Of a stretch of 64,000 bases of DNA, positions 7,709 through 14,636 are shown in pieces. The stretch comes from Sphingomonadales bacterium (GTDB taxonomy: Bacteria; Pseudomonadota; Alphaproteobacteria; Sphingomonadales; Sphingomonadaceae): assembly GCA_016714795.1 (NCBI GenBank), contig JADKCA010000004.1, positions 62,001-126,000 on the forward strand, read 5' to 3'. Below the pieces are notes generated by a model. That model did no database searches and had not been told where the DNA came from. It was given only the letters and a program-made list of their open reading frames with translations. The position numbers were made by a program, and so were the translations under genes. How positions within the stretch are numbered: the stretch's first letter is position 1; each line of letters starts with the position of its first letter.

Positions 7709-8569
7709 TCAATCCTTGAACACGACCGTCTTGTTGCCATTCCTGAGCACGCGATCCTGCAAGTGCCAATGGACGCCCTGCGCCAGCACGCGGCGTTCGA
7801 TGTCGCGGCCTTTGCGCACCAGATCTTCCGGGCTGTCCGAATGGCTGATGGCTTCCACGTCCTGATGGATGATCGGGCCTTCATCAAGGTCAGCCGTGAC
7901 ATAGTGCGCGGTCGCGCCGATCATCTTCACGCCGCGTTCGAACGCCTGATGATAGGGCTTGGCACCCTTGAAACCGGGCAGGAAGCTGTGGTGGATGTTG
8001 ATGCAGCGCCCTGACAGGAAGCCCGCCAGATCGTCTGACAGAATCTGCATGTAGCGCGCCAGAACGACCAGCTCTGCACCCGATTCCGTGATCAGCGCCT
8101 TGATCTGCGCTTCTTGTTGCGGCTTGGTGTCCTTGGTGATGGGCAGATAATGGAAGGGAATGTCTCCGATCAGGCTGATCTTCAGCGCCTCGCGCGGGTG
8201 ATTGCAGATGATGCCGACCACATCCATCGGCATTTCGCCGATGCGGTGGCGGTAGAGCAGATCACCCAGACAATGGTCGAACTTGGAGACCATCAGCATC
8301 ACTTTGCGCCGTTCATCCGCGCTGCGCAGCGTCCATTCCATGTCTTGAGCTTCGGCATAAGGTGCGAACAGCGCGCGGACCCCGTCCAGCGTCGCGCCTT
8401 CGGCGAGTTCGAACACCACCCGCATGAAGAAGCGCTTGGTTTCGGTGTCGTTGAACTGCTCCGAATCGAGGATATTGCCGCCATTATCAGCGAGCAGACG
8501 CGCCACACCAGCCACAAGACCGGGGCGATCAGGGCAGGAAAGCTTGAGAATCTGGCGAACGGCGGTCAT
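7709..8569 (-). CDS. purU: Formyltetrahydrofolate deformylase
   Basis: Hydrolyses 10-formyl-THF to formate and free THF. 286 residues: N-terminal ACT domain (about 5-85), then a formyl-transferase fold with catalytic Asn191, His193 and Asp229 in INIHHSFLPG and TADLDEGP. It is divergent from ligM and shares a promoter region with the candidate operator, so it is probably induced together with demethylation. Its likely role here is to recycle THF from the C1 unit removed by LigM, rather than to serve purine synthesis. Confidence 0.95.
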   Translation of the reverse strand: MTAVRQILKLSCPDRPGLVAGVARLLADNGGNILDSEQFNDTETKRFFMRVVFELAEGATLDGVRALFAPYAEAQDMEWTLRSADERRKVMLMVSKFDHCLGDLLYRHRIGEMPMDVVGIICNHPREALKISLIGDIPFHYLPITKDTKPQQEAQIKALITESGAELVVLARYMQILSDDLAGFLSGRCINIHHSFLPGFKGAKPYHQAFERGVKMIGATAHYVTADLDEGPIIHQDVEAISHSDSPEDLVRKGRDIERRVLAQGVHWHLQDRVLRNGNKTVVFKD

Positions 8570-8596
8570 GGAACGCTCCTCTTCCTGTCAAAAATT

Positions 8597-8617
8597 ATTG
8601 TTTGTGTTGCATACAAA
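8597..8617 (-). promoter_or_regulatory. Candidate operator copy 2, purU/ligM divergent promoter
   Basis: On the minus strand it reads TTTGT-AT-GCAA-C-AC-AA-ACAA-T. It shares 14 contiguous bases with the site at 2156-2176 and the full spaced pattern with 17006-17026. It lies 28 bp from the purU start and 86 bp from the ligM start, so one bound protein could control both directions. Confidence 0.58.
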
Positions 8618-8702
8618 GTTTGATATGCCTTGCCTATCGTTTTTTGAACGCCGCGACTCGTGGCGCATGAGCGTCGTGCGCCCGCAACAAGAGGAGAGAC
8701 TG

Positions 8703-10103
8703 ATGGCTGCAACCAATCTGGAACAGGTGCTGGCAGGGGCCGGCAATATTGTGGACATGCTGCGCAATTCGCAGCTGGGTGCCTATGTCTATCCGGTGGT
8801 CGCACCCGAATTCTCCAACTGGCGGTCCGAACAATGGGCCTGGCAGCACAGCGCCGTCCTGTTCGATCAGTCTCACCACATGGTGAACCTTTATATCCGC
8901 GGCAAGGACGCGGCCAAGCTGCTGTCTGACACGATGATCAACAGCTCCAAGGGCTGGGCGGTCAACAAGGCCAAGCAATACGTCCCCACCACGCCCTATG
9001 GCCATGTCATCGGCGATGGCATCATCTTCTGGGAAGAAGAACAGAGCTTTACCTATGTCGGTCGCGCACCCGCCTCCAACTGGCTGCGCTATCACGCCGC
9101 GACCGGTGGCTATGATTGCGAAGTGATCCTTGATGACCGTTCGCCGATGCGTCCGATGGGCAAGCCCGTCACCCGCAAGGAATGGCGCTTCCAGATTCAG
9201 GGGCCGAACGCCTGGGCCGTGATCGAAAAGCTGCACGGCGGTCCGCTGGAGCAGTTGAAGTTCTTCAACATGTCCACCATGAACATTGCGGGCAAGACCG
9301 TCCGCACGCTGCGCCACGGCATGTCCGGCGCACCCGGCCTCGAAATCTGGGGTCCGTATGAAGAGCAGGAAGAAATCCGCGCTGCCATTCTGGAAGCGGG
9401 CAAGGAATTCGGCCTGATCGCCTGCGGCAGCCGCGCCTATCCGTCCAACACGCTTGAATCGGGCTGGATCCCGTCGCCGCTGCCGGGCATTTATACCGGC
9501 GAAAAGCTGAAGGGCTTCCGCGAATGGCTCGGCGCTGACAGCTATGAAGCGACCGGCTCGATCGGCGGTTCGTTCGTGTCTGACAATATCGAGGATTATT
9601 ACCTCAACCCGTGGGAACTGGGTTATGGCAACTTCGTGAAGTTCGACCATGATTTCCATGGCCGCGAAGCGCTCGAAGCCATCAACCCTGCCGAACAGCG
9701 CAACAAGGTGACGCTGGCGTGGAACCCGGAAGACATGGCCAAGATCCTTGGCTCGATGTTCAATCCGGACGGTGAAGCCTATAAGTTCTTTGACGTGCCG
9801 CTCGCCAACTATGCCTCCTCCAACTATGACCGCGTGGTCGATGCGGGCGGCAAGACGGTGGGCCTGTCGATGTTCACTGGCTTCTCCTTCAACGAAAAGC
9901 AGGCGCTTTCGCTGGCCACCATTGATCCTGAAATTCCGGTCGGCACCGAACTCCGCGTTGTGTGGGGCGAGGAAAATGGCGGCACGAAGAAGACCACGGT
10001 CGAGCCGCACAAGCAGATCGAAGTTCGCGCCATCGTCAGCCCGGTTCCGTATAGCCGCGTGGCCCGCGAAACCTATGCCGAAGGTTGGCGCACCGCGCGC
10101 TGA
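8703..10103 (+). CDS. ligM: Tetrahydrofolate-dependent aromatic O-demethylase, LigM-type
   Basis: GcvT-fold enzyme of 466 residues (LigM is about 471) that moves the methyl of methoxylated aromatic acids such as vanillate or 3-O-methylgallate to THF, giving the catechol and 5-methyl-THF. Tyr30, Arg121 and Tyr246 (in CGSRAYPSN) fall one position before the LigM active-site residues Tyr31, Arg122 and Tyr247 as I recall them. The glycine-cleavage T-like C-terminal fold ends near PYSRVARETY. The ATG at 8703 follows GAGGAG; a longer in-frame start runs into the divergent promoter and is rejected. metF follows. The related DesA (syringate) is an alternative specificity. Confidence 0.9.
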   Translation: MAATNLEQVLAGAGNIVDMLRNSQLGAYVYPVVAPEFSNWRSEQWAWQHSAVLFDQSHHMVNLYIRGKDAAKLLSDTMINSSKGWAVNKAKQYVPTTPYGHVIGDGIIFWEEEQSFTYVGRAPASNWLRYHAATGGYDCEVILDDRSPMRPMGKPVTRKEWRFQIQGPNAWAVIEKLHGGPLEQLKFFNMSTMNIAGKTVRTLRHGMSGAPGLEIWGPYEEQEEIRAAILEAGKEFGLIACGSRAYPSNTLESGWIPSPLPGIYTGEKLKGFREWLGADSYEATGSIGGSFVSDNIEDYYLNPWELGYGNFVKFDHDFHGREALEAINPAEQRNKVTLAWNPEDMAKILGSMFNPDGEAYKFFDVPLANYASSNYDRVVDAGGKTVGLSMFTGFSFNEKQALSLATIDPEIPVGTELRVVWGEENGGTKKTTVEPHKQIEVRAIVSPVPYSRVARETYAEGWRTAR

Positions 10104-10124
10104 GGGTATGACTTCGCTGCGCTC

Positions 10125-10195
10125 GTCAATGCGGGCGTAGCGAAGCAATCCAGTAGCCCGGCACTTCTGGATTGCCGCGCTTCGCTCGCAATGAC
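10125..10195. repeat. Intergenic palindrome, CAATCCAG family
   Basis: Imperfect inverted arms, 10125-10153 (ending GCGAAGCAATCCAG) and 10167-10195 (beginning CTGGATTGC), with the core GTCATTGCGAGCGAAGC-like sequence typical of dispersed alphaproteobacterial palindromes. It fills the gap between ligM and metF and could set different mRNA levels for the two genes. Confidence 0.75.
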
Positions 10196-10232
10196 GCCGT
10201 GTAGGCAATCATTCCAGCCAAAGGAGGCACGC

Positions 10233-11114
10233 ATGACGAAGCCCCTGATCCACCCCAACTGGGCCAAAACCCCGGATGGGATTACCGACGGCTATTCGCT
10301 GGAGATGACGGCGAAGGACATTGCGTCACTGCGCGATGCTGCGCCGCTGATCCCGGCAGACACGCCACTGGCTGTTACCTTCCTGCCCGGCGAAGAAGCC
10401 GATGCGCGTGTCGCCGCGACGGTCGCAGTGCGCGAGCTGGGTTTCGAGCCGATGCCGCATTTTTCCGCCCGGCGGATCACCTCCGAAGATCATTTCGAAG
10501 ACTATCTGCAAGCCGTGGTGGAGCAGGCCGATGTCAGTCGTTGTTTCATCGTGGCAGGCGATCCGCCTGAGCCGCAGGGGCCGTACTTCGATACAATGGC
10601 GCTGATCAAGACCGGAGCATTCGAGCGCGCAGGCATCAAGGCGATCGGCATTGGCGGCCATCCGGAAGGCCATCCCGTCATGTCCAGAGAGCAATGCTGG
10701 GATGTGCTGGAAGCCAAGGTGCGCGAGATTGAAGCGCGCGGCATGGCTCCCCTCGTCGTCACGCAGTTCGGCTTTGATCCCGAAGCCTTCCTGATCTGGC
10801 TGAAGGAGCTGCGCGCGCGGGGACTGGACGTGCCGGTGCGGATCGGCATTCCGGGGCCTGCCAGCATCAAATCGCTGCTGCGCTTTGCCGCACGTTGCGG
10901 CGTGGGGGCCTCTGCCGCCGTCATGAAGAAATATGGCGTCTCGATCACCAACCTGCTCGGCAATGCCGGGCCGGACAAATTGGTGGATGAGTTCGCCGCG
11001 CGTCTGGGTGAAGAACATGGCCGGGTGCGACTGCATTTCTATCCTTTTGGCGGGCTGACCAAAACGGTCGAATGGATCAACGACTATGCCGCCAAGACGG
11101 CGCACCGGGGGTGA
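10233..11114 (+). CDS. metF: Methylenetetrahydrofolate reductase-like protein (MetF family)
   Basis: TIM-barrel flavoprotein of 293 residues that interconverts 5-methyl- and 5,10-methylene-THF. Recognisable MTHFR segments are VTFLPGE, PHFSARR, IVAGDPPEPQG and GIPGPAS. The ATG at 10233 has AAGGAGG about 7 bp upstream; an earlier ATG lies inside the palindrome. Its place after ligM matches the ligM-metF arrangement known in Sphingobium, where MetF oxidises the methyl-THF made by demethylation. formate-THF ligase and FolD, which would complete the cycle, are not in the window. Confidence 0.88.
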   Translation: MTKPLIHPNWAKTPDGITDGYSLEMTAKDIASLRDAAPLIPADTPLAVTFLPGEEADARVAATVAVRELGFEPMPHFSARRITSEDHFEDYLQAVVEQADVSRCFIVAGDPPEPQGPYFDTMALIKTGAFERAGIKAIGIGGHPEGHPVMSREQCWDVLEAKVREIEARGMAPLVVTQFGFDPEAFLIWLKELRARGLDVPVRIGIPGPASIKSLLRFAARCGVGASAAVMKKYGVSITNLLGNAGPDKLVDEFAARLGEEHGRVRLHFYPFGGLTKTVEWINDYAAKTAHRG

Positions 11115-11196
11115 AGCGACCGCGCCTGAACTTCATTCATCGGGCGTTCAGAGCAAACCTGCCCTTCACTGTGCTTTCTGCGCTGGGAGCCTGCCC

Positions 11197-11421
11197 ATGA
11201 AAATCCTGACCTTTTTCGCGTTTCTGGCGCTGGCGGCCTGCTCCAGCACGCGGACTTACTCGCGGCTGGAACAATGTGTGCATGAGCCGGGTTGCGTGTC
11301 CACGTTCAATGCAGAGACTGCGGGTGCGCCGCATGTTGCAGCCATCGCCCCGCAGTCCGCAGGCAATTGGGAGCCTGTCACCAAGGCCCGCAAGCCCGCC
11401 AAGCACAAGGACAAGCCGTGA
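11197..11421 (+). CDS. Small lipoprotein
   Basis: 74-residue protein with a short signal peptide and lipobox LAAC (Cys15), followed by a charged, lysine-rich tail. It has no recognised domain. The start at 11197 gives a clean signal sequence. Its stop overlaps the GTG of the next hydrolase (GTGA), so the genes are coupled. Function unknown. Confidence 0.6.
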   Translation: MKILTFFAFLALAACSSTRTYSRLEQCVHEPGCVSTFNAETAGAPHVAAIAPQSAGNWEPVTKARKPAKHKDKP

Positions 11422-12092
11422 CCGATTATGTCCTCGTCCATGGGGCCTGGGGTGGTGGCTGGTCCTATGCCCAGCTGGCTGAGGCCTTGTGGACGGCGGG
11501 GCATCGCGTGGTCGTTGCCGAATTGCCCGGGCTTGGGAAGCGGCGTGGGGATCTGCATCCCGGCATCACGCTGACCGATCATGTGGATGCCGTCTGTGCG
11601 CAAATCGAACAAGCGGGCTTCGGGCGCTTCGTGCTGGCCGGGCACAGCTATGGCGGCATGGTGATCAGTGGCGTGGCGACGCGGTTGGGCGCGCGCATCG
11701 ACCATATGGTCTTTATCGACGCCTTCCTGCCGGGAGACGGGCAGTCTTTATGGGACATCACCGGCGATTTTGAGCACAAGCATTATATCGACACGCAGAA
11801 ATTCACGCCCGGCCTGGTCGCGCCGATCATGGGCGCAGAGAATGAACGGATTGGCAAACATCCGCTGCTGACGCTGCTGGAGGCCGTGCGCTTTACGGGT
11901 GAAGAGGCCAAGGTGCACAAGCACAGTTACATCTTCGCCAAGAGCTGGGAGCCGACGCCGTTCCGACGCTTTGCGCGCGCGGTAAAGAATGATCCCGCAT
12001 GGGCTTATCACGAGGCCGATTGCGGTCATGATGTGATGGCCGGGCAGCCGAACCAGCTGCTTTCCATCATGCTGGCGGCAGGCCGGGGCTAG
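11418..12092 (+). CDS. Alpha/beta hydrolase
   Basis: 224-residue alpha/beta hydrolase starting at GTG 11418 inside the lipoprotein stop. Oxyanion segment LVHGAWGGGW, nucleophile Ser77 in GHSYG, and catalytic His204 in CGHDVM are visible; the acidic member is not obvious. It is only distantly similar to the hydrolase at 6952. It is convergent with the flavocytochrome operon. The substrate is not predictable. Confidence 0.82.
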   Translation: MTDYVLVHGAWGGGWSYAQLAEALWTAGHRVVVAELPGLGKRRGDLHPGITLTDHVDAVCAQIEQAGFGRFVLAGHSYGGMVISGVATRLGARIDHMVFIDAFLPGDGQSLWDITGDFEHKHYIDTQKFTPGLVAPIMGAENERIGKHPLLTLLEAVRFTGEEAKVHKHSYIFAKSWEPTPFRRFARAVKNDPAWAYHEADCGHDVMAGQPNQLLSIMLAAGRG

Positions 12093-12111
12093 GCCAGAAA
12101 GCCGCTGAACC

Positions 12112-12459
12112 TCAGCCCATATCCCAGCGGAACAACAGGCCCTGCCGCGTTTCGGCCGTGATCCGGCGTCCCTGCTCTTCCAGATAACCGCGCACAACCA
12201 CCAGATCGCTCCATCGCGTCAGCCCGGCAATGCGTCCCTTGGGCGCGGCCTCGCGCAGGCTCTTCCAGAAGCGCGCATCCTCATGCGCCACGTCGATGCG
12301 CGGCGCAGAGACGAGTGCCGCAAATGCCCGGCTTTCGGGCAGGCGGCTGTCATAAATGACCAGTGCAGGAGAAGTTCCCGCCATCGCGCGGGCAGTGCCA
12401 GTGGACGCCAGCGAGGCAACGGCCCCGGCCTTGATCAGGGATCGACGGGAGAGTTTCAT
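12112..12459 (-). CDS. Tat-exported small protein of the flavocytochrome operon
   Basis: 115-residue protein with a twin-arginine signal (SRRSLIKAGAV, residues 4-14) and an Ala-x-Ala cleavage region. No domain is recognised in the mature part, which contains VIYDSRLPESRAFA and LTRWSDLVVVRGYL. Its ATG overlaps the cytochrome stop (ATGA), making it the third gene of the flavoprotein-cytochrome operon. The position recalls PchX, the uncharacterised protein of 4-cresol dehydrogenase operons, but I cannot confirm similarity by eye. Confidence 0.7.
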   Translation of the reverse strand: MKLSRRSLIKAGAVASLASTGTARAMAGTSPALVIYDSRLPESRAFAALVSAPRIDVAHEDARFWKSLREAAPKGRIAGLTRWSDLVVVRGYLEEQGRRITAETRQGLLFRWDMG

Positions 12460-12930
12460 TCGCCCGCCTTTCCAAGATAGGCCGCGATCGAATCGAGTTC
12501 GGCATTGGTGACATCGACCTGTGTCAGGCGCGGCATCGCCATCTTGCCGTTGCGCACCACGGACTTCACATAGCTGGCGGTCAGATCCTTGCGGTTGGCG
12601 AGCAGGCCATTTTCCGGCGGTTCGCCTGCGGCCATGCGCTGCTTGGTGAGCAGATTGGTGCCCATCCCACCCGCCAGATGGCAGGCACCACACCGGTTGG
12701 AAAACAGATCTTCGCCATCACGCCCTGCGCTCTGCCTGTCCCCGGACGGCAGTTCGGCGCGCATCTGGTATGGCGGCAGCGGCGGCGGACCGCCCTTGGC
12801 AGCTTCCGGGGGCATGGGAGCTTCGGCAGGCTTGCAGGCGGCGAGCGAGCAGCAGAATGGCGGACAATCCAGACGAGATTTCCGGCCGGCGCCCGCTTGC
12901 GCGGGGGGGGGGGTAGTTCATCTTCTTCAT
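12456..12930 (-). CDS. c-type cytochrome subunit, signal peptide region apparently frameshifted
   Basis: Electron-accepting cytochrome c of the adjacent flavoprotein. The intact frame (12456-12815) has haem motif CGACH and a Met ligand in GKMAMPR but no export signal. The natural start is ATG 12930, four bases from the flavoprotein stop. From there the frame gives MKKMNYPPPRASG and a hydrophobic stretch SGLSAILLLA; a one-base shift joins it to LAACKPAEAP, an ideal lipobox. The region also contains 11 consecutive G (12903-12913) beside the palindrome core CCCGCTTGCGCGGG. So the gene is either mutated, phase-variable or mis-sequenced. Confidence 0.75.
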
Positions 12931-12933
12931 CAC

Positions 12934-14511
12934 TCAGCCCTCCCGCTTTCCGGCCATGTCCCGATAGGCTGAGGGCCAGACGCCCTGTTTGCCCGGTGAC
13001 AAAATGCCATTGGGGTCGATTGCGTCCTTCACTTTTTCGTTCAGGCGGCGTTGTGCCCCATTGTTGAAATTATAGGTGGCATTGACCGGGTCCATCCAGC
13101 CGAGATGGGTGCGATATTCGCCATAGCCCGCCTCGGCGGTATCGACGATCAGCGCGTCGAACAATTTGCGCATGTTCTTCACCTGCTCGGGCTTGTCGCG
13201 GTCATACATCAGCATGTTGATGTTGGTGGCAAAGCGCCCACCCACGGTGAAGCTGGCGTAGAAATCCACATCATGGTCCGCGATGATCTTGCGGCTGCGC
13301 TTGAGCTGACCCATCACATGCTTGGACGTGGCGGGGACCACCGGCGAGAAGCCCATATGCGCCCCGCGTCCGCCGACCCAGTCGCCCATCTGGAGCGCGA
13401 CGGCAGACGGCACCCCCATCGTGGGATCAAACTGGTTGACCGGATCGCCCTGCCGCCACCACTCTTCGTGCGGGGCGACGTCCAGATGCTTCTTGAACGC
13501 CTTTTTGACGACCTCGGCCTTGGCCTTGTTGACCGCTTCATCGCCATAGAAGCGGACCTGCACCTGCCAATAGCCCAGCTTGTGCTCTTTTAGCAGTTCC
13601 TGCACGCGCCATTCGGGGATCGCGCCTTCCTTGTCCCAGAAATCCTTGCGCTGGCCCTTGAGCACGATCTTGCCGAGCCAAGAGGGAATGAAGACGTTCT
13701 GGTCGATCAGCCCGCCATATTTGAGCGGGGTGATGGTATCCACCACCCAGCCGATATCCTCCTCATTGGGAATGTCCCACGTCAGCACCAGCGTCGATTC
13801 TGGCGCGGGCTGGAGCCAAAGCCCCGCTTTGGTGACCACGCCCATGTTCGACTGCGTGAACATCTGCGTCCAGTCCGGGCCGAAGGAGAGCGGGAAGAGG
13901 TGCCAGCTGTGATTGCCTTCCATCGCGCCCATGCCAGTGCGCATCAGATCGCCATCGGGCAGCACGACCTCCATGCCGCACAGATTCTTCGCGTGCTGAC
14001 CATAGGGCGTATAGCCCATGCCATGATCGAGCGCATTGCCCAGCACCGAGCCCCAGGCATTGCCGGGGACGGACATCCACAAGGGCGCTTTCTCACGCTG
14101 GATATATTCATAGAGATCGAAGAAGGACACGCCCGGTTCGATCACGCAATAGCCGAGTTCGGTGTTGAGCTCATGCACCTTCTGCATCCGCCCCAGATCA
14201 AGCACGATCGAACCGGGCATCCGCGGCGCATTGGCCCCATAGCCCAGATTTTTGCCGCGAGAGACCGGCCAAAGCGGCGTCTTATGTTCATTGGCGAGGC
14301 GGACGACGGCTTGAATTTCCTCCACCGTGGCGGGGGCCACAGCAGCAGACGCAGGCCATTCCTCTTCGGAGCCCGGCGCGTAAATATCTGAATAGGCATC
14401 GCGATCCGCATCGCTGGCCATCACCCAGGCCTTGCCGACCACGCCTTCACAGGCCTTGATCGCCGCATCAAATTGCGCAGGCGATACGCGCGGGGGGAGT
14501 GTGAGTTTCAC
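12934..14511 (-). CDS. Vanillyl-alcohol-oxidase-type FAD-linked oxidoreductase (eugenol hydroxylase-like)
   Basis: 525-residue VAO/4-cresol dehydrogenase family flavoprotein acting on para-alkyl, para-allyl or para-hydroxymethyl phenols. FAD loop WPVSRGKNLGYG (81-92); His385 in GGRGAHMGF aligns with the covalent FAD histidine of vanillyl-alcohol oxidase (His422), not the tyrosine of 4-cresol dehydrogenase; Tyr466-Arg467 in GEYRTHL match the phenolate-binding Tyr503/Arg504. A cytochrome c gene follows, so it is probably a dehydrogenase like eugenol hydroxylase rather than an oxidase. No signal peptide is visible; family members of this type are periplasmic through their partner or are unclear. 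Confidence 0.9.
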   Translation of the reverse strand: MKLTLPPRVSPAQFDAAIKACEGVVGKAWVMASDADRDAYSDIYAPGSEEEWPASAAVAPATVEEIQAVVRLANEHKTPLWPVSRGKNLGYGANAPRMPGSIVLDLGRMQKVHELNTELGYCVIEPGVSFFDLYEYIQREKAPLWMSVPGNAWGSVLGNALDHGMGYTPYGQHAKNLCGMEVVLPDGDLMRTGMGAMEGNHSWHLFPLSFGPDWTQMFTQSNMGVVTKAGLWLQPAPESTLVLTWDIPNEEDIGWVVDTITPLKYGGLIDQNVFIPSWLGKIVLKGQRKDFWDKEGAIPEWRVQELLKEHKLGYWQVQVRFYGDEAVNKAKAEVVKKAFKKHLDVAPHEEWWRQGDPVNQFDPTMGVPSAVALQMGDWVGGRGAHMGFSPVVPATSKHVMGQLKRSRKIIADHDVDFYASFTVGGRFATNINMLMYDRDKPEQVKNMRKLFDALIVDTAEAGYGEYRTHLGWMDPVNATYNFNNGAQRRLNEKVKDAIDPNGILSPGKQGVWPSAYRDMAGKREG

Positions 14512-14535
14512 GCCGGTCGCTCCTCTCTCATATCA

Positions 14536-14547
14536 TAACAATTGTTA
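14536..14547. promoter_or_regulatory. 12-bp perfect palindrome before the flavoprotein gene
   Basis: TAACAATTGTTA, 25 bp before the flavoprotein start. It shares the TAAC-N6-TA arrangement with the sites before the TonB receptor and the stilbene operon. It may be an operator for the flavocytochrome operon; the regulator is unknown. Confidence 0.4.
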
Positions 14548-14582
14548 CGTTTCATGCCGCACGCTGCGCCACGCGTCAAACA

Positions 14583-14609
14583 AAAAGGGCGACCCGCAGG
14601 CCGCCCTTT
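14583..14609 (-). terminator. Rho-independent terminator in the TonB receptor/flavocytochrome gap
   Basis: On the minus strand a GGGCGGCC...GGTCGCCC stem is followed by TTTTTG. It lies just after the receptor stop codon and before the flavoprotein promoter, so it ends the receptor transcript. Confidence 0.75.
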
Positions 14610-14636
14610 CCGTGTTTCCAGCCGGAACGCGAAACC

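Noticed and set aside
12934..14511. Assignment as 4-cresol dehydrogenase flavoprotein PchF
   Set aside because: The FAD-linking position carries His in a VAO-type GAH motif and the C-terminal GEYRTHL and NGILSPGKQGVWP segments follow VAO/eugenol oxidase more closely.
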